Position numbers and translations under genes: made by a program. DNA of 64,000 nucleotides from Streptomyces sp. NBC_01276 (GTDB lineage Bacteria > Actinomycetota > Actinomycetes > Streptomycetales > Streptomycetaceae). The first letter of the stretch is position 1; each line of letters starts with the position of its first letter. Under the pieces are notes generated by a model. It was not told where the DNA came from. It did no database searches and saw only the letters and a program-made list of their open reading frames with translations. The DNA lies in assembly GCF_041435355.1 (NCBI RefSeq), contig NZ_CP108442.1, forward strand, positions 5,454,501 through 5,518,500, given 5' to 3'. Below, piece by piece: positions 60,521 through 64,000 of the stretch.

Positions 60521-61315
60521 ATGAGCGGTGTCATGAAGCGTATGGGGATGATCTTCCGCGCGAAGGCGAACAAGGCCCTTGACCGGGCCGAGGACCCGCG
60601 CGAGACCCTCGACTACTCGTACCAGAAGCAGCTGGAGCTGCTGCAGAAGGTGCGCCGCGGGGTCGCCGACGTGGCGACCTCCCGCAAGCGCCTGGAGCTG
60701 CAGCTCAACCAGCTCCAGGGCCAGTCCGCCAAGCTGGAGGACCAGGGCCGCAAGGCCCTCGCCCTGGGCCGCGAGGACCTGGCGCGCGAGGCCCTGTCCC
60801 GCCGCGCCTCGCTCCAGCAGCAGGTCAGCGACCTGGAGGTGCAGCACCAGACCCTGCAGGGCGAGGAGGAGAAGCTGACGCTCGCCGCGCAGCGCCTGCA
60901 GGCCAAGGTGGACGCCTTCCGGACGAAGAAGGAGACCATCAAGGCCACCTACACGGCCGCGCAGGCGCAGACCCGCATCGCGGAGTCCTTCTCCGGCATC
61001 TCGGAGGAGATGAGCGACGTCGGCCTGGCCATCCAGCGGGCCGAGGACAAGACCGCCCAGCTCCAGGCCCGCGCCGGTGCGATCGACGAGCTGCTGGCCT
61101 CCGGCGCCCTCGACGACCAGAGCGGTCTCGGTTCCAAGGACGACATCCAGGCCGAGCTGGACCGCCTCTCCGGCGGCACGGACGTGGAGCTGGAGCTCCA
61201 GCGGATGAAGGCCGAGCTGACGGGCGGCCCGTCGGCGCAGCAGCAGGCCATCGAGGGCGGCGCCCCCGGCACGGGCCAGCCGTCGCAGACCCAGCACCGG
61301 TTCGACAAGCAGTAG
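60521..61315 (+). CDS. pspA: PspA/IM30 family membrane-stress protein
   Basis: 264 residues, ATG after AAGGGGG. Almost entirely coiled coil: FRAKANKALDRAEDPRETLD (membrane-binding start helix), ELLQKVRRGVADVATSRKRL, LQLNQLQGQSAKLEDQGRKA, EALSRRASLQQQVSDLEVQH, TKKETIKATYTAAQAQTRIA, and GISEEMSDVGLAIQRAEDKT. PspA proteins bind anionic membranes and stabilise them under envelope stress. The C-terminus is Gln/Gly-rich and disordered. A PspAA-type gene follows after 14 bases. Confidence 0.93.
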   Translation: MSGVMKRMGMIFRAKANKALDRAEDPRETLDYSYQKQLELLQKVRRGVADVATSRKRLELQLNQLQGQSAKLEDQGRKALALGREDLAREALSRRASLQQQVSDLEVQHQTLQGEEEKLTLAAQRLQAKVDAFRTKKETIKATYTAAQAQTRIAESFSGISEEMSDVGLAIQRAEDKTAQLQARAGAIDELLASGALDDQSGLGSKDDIQAELDRLSGGTDVELELQRMKAELTGGPSAQQQAIEGGAPGTGQPSQTQHRFDKQ

Positions 61316-61329
61316 GACAGGGGCCCGTC

Positions 61330-61608
61330 ATGATTGTCCGCATCATGGGGGAGGGGCAGGCGAGGCTGGCCGACAGCCACTTCGCCGAGCTCAACGCGCT
61401 GGACGACGAGCTGCTCGCGGAGATGGAAGCGGGCGACGAGGAGGGCTTCCGGCGCACGCTGGGGTCGCTGCTCGACGCCGTCCGCCGGCTGGGAACGCCG
61501 CTCCCCGATGACGCGCTGGAGCCGTCCGAGCTGATCCTGCCCGCGCCCGACGCCTCGCTGGACGAGGTCAGGGAGATGCTCGGCGACGACGGCCTGATCC
61601 CGGGCTGA
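61330..61608 (+). CDS. PspA-associated protein (PspAA)
   Basis: 92 residues. MIVRIMGEGQARLADSHFAE is the start of this family, LNALDDELLAEMEAGDEEGF follows, and EPSELILPAPDASLDEVREM is the second half. The short protein almost always lies directly after pspA in actinobacteria and probably works with it. No enzymatic motif. Confidence 0.9.
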   Translation: MIVRIMGEGQARLADSHFAELNALDDELLAEMEAGDEEGFRRTLGSLLDAVRRLGTPLPDDALEPSELILPAPDASLDEVREMLGDDGLIPG

Positions 61609-61690
61609 CGCACCCGCCGCCCGCCGCACCCAGGTCACCCGGCGCGCGGGACACCGACGGCCACGGGGCCCGCACCCGCACTGCACGGGG

Positions 61691-61740
61691 GCGGGCCCTC
61701 CGTACGGGGCGGGCCCTTCCGTACGGGGCGGGTCCCTCGC
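61691..61740. repeat. 18-19-bp tandem repeat
   Basis: GCGGGCCCTCCGTACGGG occurs at 61691, with one change at 61709 and, partly, at 61728, between the convergent pspAA and membrane-protein genes. The units contain GGGCCC and GTAC and can pair with each other, so they may also act as a terminator. Confidence 0.6.
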
Positions 61741-61742
61741 CG

Positions 61743-62477
61743 TCAGTCCGGGGTGCCGCCGATGAACTCCTCGAACCTGCGGCGCGGCCGGGCCCAGCGC
61801 CGGTCGTGGTGAAAGGCCCGCAGTCCCGCCTTGGCCCGCGCGCGCGGGCGGTTCGCGTAGAACCTCTTCGCGTACGGGGACCCGGGCCGGGCCAGGCGCA
61901 CCGCGCCGATCAGTGCCACGAAGGGGATCACCGTCCCGAACACCGCCGTGCGGGGCTTGCCCTTCCACAGGGCGACCAGGGCCAGGAAGAAGTTCATGGC
62001 GGTGTTCATGACCACGAGACCCCGGCTGTGCCGCTCGTCGGGGGTCAGTTCGTTGACCCCGAAGGGCAGGAAGCCGCCCAGCACCAGCGCGACCACCGCC
62101 GCCGTCAGCACCACGACCTCCACGCTCTTGCGGCCCTGCTCGCTCCAGTAGACGTCGTCGAGGTGCAGGATCAGCGCGAACTCGTCCAGTACCAGCCCGG
62201 CCCCGAGTCCGAAGAGCACGGCCGACAGGCCCGCGCCGAAACTGTGCTGGCCGCTGCCGACCGCCCCGAATCCGCCGATGATCACGAGGACCACCCCCGG
62301 GACCACGTGGTGGACGTGCAGCCCGCCCGGGGTGATGTTCTTGAAGGGCCCCCGGCCGGCCCGGATCAGCCGCGTGATCACCCGGGTGACCAGGAACGAC
62401 AGCACGAAGGACAGCAGGGCGAGCAGGAGCGGCAGCTTGCCCGGCTCGACGATGTTCCGGTACCACCAGTGACCCAC
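61743..62477 (-). CDS. Multi-pass membrane protein, function unknown
   Basis: 244 residues from GTG 62477. Helices at the N-terminus (LPLLLALLSFVLSFLVTRVI), in the centre (VVPGVVLVIIGGFGAVGSG, LSAVLFGLGAGLVLDEFALI, VEVVVLTAAVVALVLGGFL) and at MNTAMNFFLALVALWKG and VFGTVIPFVALIGAVRLA. HHVVPG and LDEFALILHLDDVYWSE give a His/Asp/Glu-rich membrane face that could hold metal or be catalytic; this motif recurs in an actinobacterial family I cannot name. The C-terminus is Arg-rich and cytoplasmic. Confidence 0.65.
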   Translation of the reverse strand: MGHWWYRNIVEPGKLPLLLALLSFVLSFLVTRVITRLIRAGRGPFKNITPGGLHVHHVVPGVVLVIIGGFGAVGSGQHSFGAGLSAVLFGLGAGLVLDEFALILHLDDVYWSEQGRKSVEVVVLTAAVVALVLGGFLPFGVNELTPDERHSRGLVVMNTAMNFFLALVALWKGKPRTAVFGTVIPFVALIGAVRLARPGSPYAKRFYANRPRARAKAGLRAFHHDRRWARPRRRFEEFIGGTPD

Positions 62478-62558
62478 GACACCTGCTTCCCTTTTGGCGC
62501 GTATTGAGCAATTTACCGCCGACTCCGAAGGGGTTCCGAAGGGGTAGCGTTCGCGCCG

Positions 62559-63380
62559 ATGACAGATTCGTTCGATGATCCACCACCGGCGCCGCCCTCC
62601 GAGCGCGCCTCCTTCCCGGACGGGCTCCGCTTCGCGTTCGGCACGCTGACCGTGCTGCCCGCGCGGATCACCCGCTGGGACCGGCCCGCCGCCCGCACCG
62701 GCATGGAGTGCGCGCCGCTGGCCGGCCTCGTCGTAGGCCTGCTCGCCGCCGTGCCCGGCAGCCTGCTGCTCCTCCTCGGGGGCGGCCCGCTGCTCGCCGC
62801 GGCCGTCACCGTAGCCGTCCCGGCCGCCCTGACCCGCGGGCTGCACCTCGACGGCCTCGCCGACACGGCGGACGGCCTGGGCAGCGCCAAGCCCGCCGAG
62901 GACGCCCTGCGGATCATGAAGCAGTCCGACATCGGCCCCTTCGGCGTCATCTCCCTGCTCATCGTGTTCCTGGTGCAGGTCGCCGCGCTGGCCGACCTCT
63001 ACGCCGACGGCTGGGCCCACGGCGCACCCGCCGCCGTGCTCGCCGCCGTCACCGCCCGGCTCGCCATGACCCTGGCCTCCCGCGCAGGCGTCCCCGCCGC
63101 CCGGCCCGAGGGCCTGGGCGCGGCCGTCGCCGGCGTGGTCCCGCAGGGCGCCGCCGCCGCGGTCGCCGCCCTCGTCACGGCCGCCGCCGCGCTGGCCGCG
63201 CTCCCGCAGGGGCTGCCCGCCGCCGTCCAGTACGCCGCGGCCGTCGCAGCGGGCCTGCTCGCCGCCGACCTCCTGCTGCGCCGCTGCGTCCGCCGCTTCG
63301 GCGGGGTCACCGGGGACGTCTTCGGCGCCCTGTGCGAAGTGGCGGCGACCACCGCCCTGGTGACCCTCTCCCTCGGCTGA
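62559..63380 (+). CDS. cobS: Adenosylcobinamide-GDP ribazoletransferase
   Basis: 273 residues, integral membrane enzyme of the last cobalamin steps that joins alpha-ribazole (product of CobT) to adenosylcobinamide-GDP (product of CobU). Seen: LRFAFGTLTVLPARITRWDR, TRGLHLDGLADTADGLGSAK with the Asp-rich motif, IMKQSDIGPFGVISLL, and several membrane helices. It lies 4 kb from cobU-cobT in this window, so the cluster is split. Confidence 0.95.
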   Translation: MTDSFDDPPPAPPSERASFPDGLRFAFGTLTVLPARITRWDRPAARTGMECAPLAGLVVGLLAAVPGSLLLLLGGGPLLAAAVTVAVPAALTRGLHLDGLADTADGLGSAKPAEDALRIMKQSDIGPFGVISLLIVFLVQVAALADLYADGWAHGAPAAVLAAVTARLAMTLASRAGVPAARPEGLGAAVAGVVPQGAAAAVAALVTAAAALAALPQGLPAAVQYAAAVAAGLLAADLLLRRCVRRFGGVTGDVFGALCEVAATTALVTLSLG

Positions 63381-63411
63381 GCCCGCGCACCCGCCCGCGT
63401 ACCCTCGGGGC

Positions 63412-64000
63412 ATGGCCGAGACGGGGACCCAGACGCAGAGCGCCACCACGCCCATCAGGGTGCTGCTCGCCGACGACCAAGCGCTGCTGCGCAGCGCGTT
63501 CAAGGTGCTGGTCGACTCCGAAGCCGACATGGAGGTCGTCGGTGAGGCCGCCGACGGGGCACAGGCCTACGCCCTCGCGCGCGAGCGGCGGGCCGACGTC
63601 GTCCTCATGGACATCCGGATGCCCGGCACCGACGGACTCGCCGCCACCCGCCTGATCAGCGCCGACCCGGAGCTCTCCGGGGTCCGCGTCGTCATGCTGA
63701 CCACCTTCGAGGTGGACGAGTACGTGGTCCAGGCGCTGCGTGCCGGGGCCTCCGGCTTCCTCGGCAAGGGCGCCGAACCCGACGAGCTGCTGAACGCCAT
63801 CCGCGTCGCGGCGGCCGGCGAGGCACTGCTCTCGCCGGCGGCGACCAAGGGCCTCATCGCCAGCTTCCTCGCCCAGGGCGGCCACGCCGAGGTCCCCGCC
63901 ACCGGCTCCGTCCACGCCGAACGGCTCGCCGCGCTGACCGTCCGCGAGCGCGAGGTCCTCGTCCTCGTCGCGGCCGGCCTCTCCAACGACGGCATCGCCG
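63412..64000 (+). CDS. NarL/LuxR-type response regulator, 3' end outside the window
   Basis: 196 codons are visible. The receiver domain has IRVLLADDQALLRSAFKVLV (acidic pocket), VVLMDIRMPGTDGL with the phosphorylated Asp, and VVMLTTFEVDEYVVQALRAG with Thr and the conserved KGAEP Lys. ALTVREREVLVLVAAGLSND is the start of the LuxR helix-turn-helix, which is cut. It belongs to the same class as would be expected for the kinase at 52036-53256, but its true kinase may lie beyond the end of the window. It starts 32 bases after cobS on the same strand. Confidence 0.9.
   Translation, partial: MAETGTQTQSATTPIRVLLADDQALLRSAFKVLVDSEADMEVVGEAADGAQAYALARERRADVVLMDIRMPGTDGLAATRLISADPELSGVRVVMLTTFEVDEYVVQALRAGASGFLGKGAEPDELLNAIRVAAAGEALLSPAATKGLIASFLAQGGHAEVPATGSVHAERLAALTVREREVLVLVAAGLSNDGIA

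Overview
This is a very GC-rich chromosome segment with GTG and even TTG/CTG starts, purine-rich ribosome binding sites, short GTGA/ATGA overlaps inside operons and long GC hairpins between convergent genes. The gene content (two glutamine synthetases, lipBA, homodimeric AceE, a two-lipoyl-domain E2, PspA, several TetR/NarL-type regulators, SpoIIE-type phosphatase) points to Streptomyces or a close relative. Most of the window is conserved core chromosome. The accessory parts are a decayed stretch at about 33.7-35.9 kb, a non-coding palindromic region at 16.3-17.4 kb and a small palindromic element at 58.7-58.9 kb.

Layout. 1-8.8 kb: end of a pullulanase gene, a secreted ChW-repeat protein, an acetyltransferase, a three-gene operon (diiron-type hydrolase, ferredoxin reductase, TetR), a large membrane-anchored protein, a tyrosine phosphatase and a rhomboid-like protein. 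8.9-11.4 kb: a Met/His-rich membrane protein with a PepSY protein, probably metal (copper) related. 11.5-16.2 kb: an orphan winged-helix protein, a DUF6891-type protein, glnII with a four-box GlnR site, an oxidoreductase and a membrane protein. 16.3-17.4 kb: no gene, but a G-rich tract and a ~920-bp inverted repeat. 17.5-25.6 kb: assorted small, membrane and regulatory genes. 25.7-31.0 kb: lipB-lipA, conserved small and membrane genes, and glnA behind its own GlnR site. 31.1-33.5 kb: a tiny Trp/Asn-rich secreted protein, a TetR/SDR divergent pair and a DUF4240 protein. 33.7-35.9 kb: remnants of a tyrosine recombinase, a kinase and a coiled-coil protein around one intact SUKH gene. 36-43 kb: aceE, a GntR regulator, sucB and lpd, all on the minus strand, i.e. 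a 2-oxoacid dehydrogenase set whose lipoyl groups are made by the nearby lipBA. 43.3-44.9 kb: pepA.

45.2-52.0 kb holds the most interesting system: five plus-strand genes encoding a secreted polysaccharide deacetylase resembling fungal Agd3 (CE18), a PelF-like cytoplasmic GT4 glycosyltransferase, a membrane protein with about 12 predicted helices, a Spherulin-4/Sph3-like (GH135) protein and a lipoprotein GH114 alpha-1,4-galactosaminidase (Ega3-like). This is the tool set of the Aspergillus galactosaminogalactan and bacterial Pel pathways packed into one actinobacterial operon, and it probably makes, exports, deacetylates and trims a GalNAc-containing exopolymer.

52.0-64.0 kb: an unpaired NarL-type histidine kinase, a rhomboid-like and an MprF-like membrane gene, cobalamin nucleotide-loop genes (cobT, an MBL-CobU fusion, and cobS further on), a 167-bp palindromic element, a methyltransferase with a probable CTG start, a DUF3043 membrane protein, pspA with its small partner, a multi-pass membrane protein, and a response regulator cut by the window end. 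No rRNA, tRNA, CRISPR array or intact transposase was seen. Coordinates of starts were chosen from ribosome binding sites and family lengths, without any database search.
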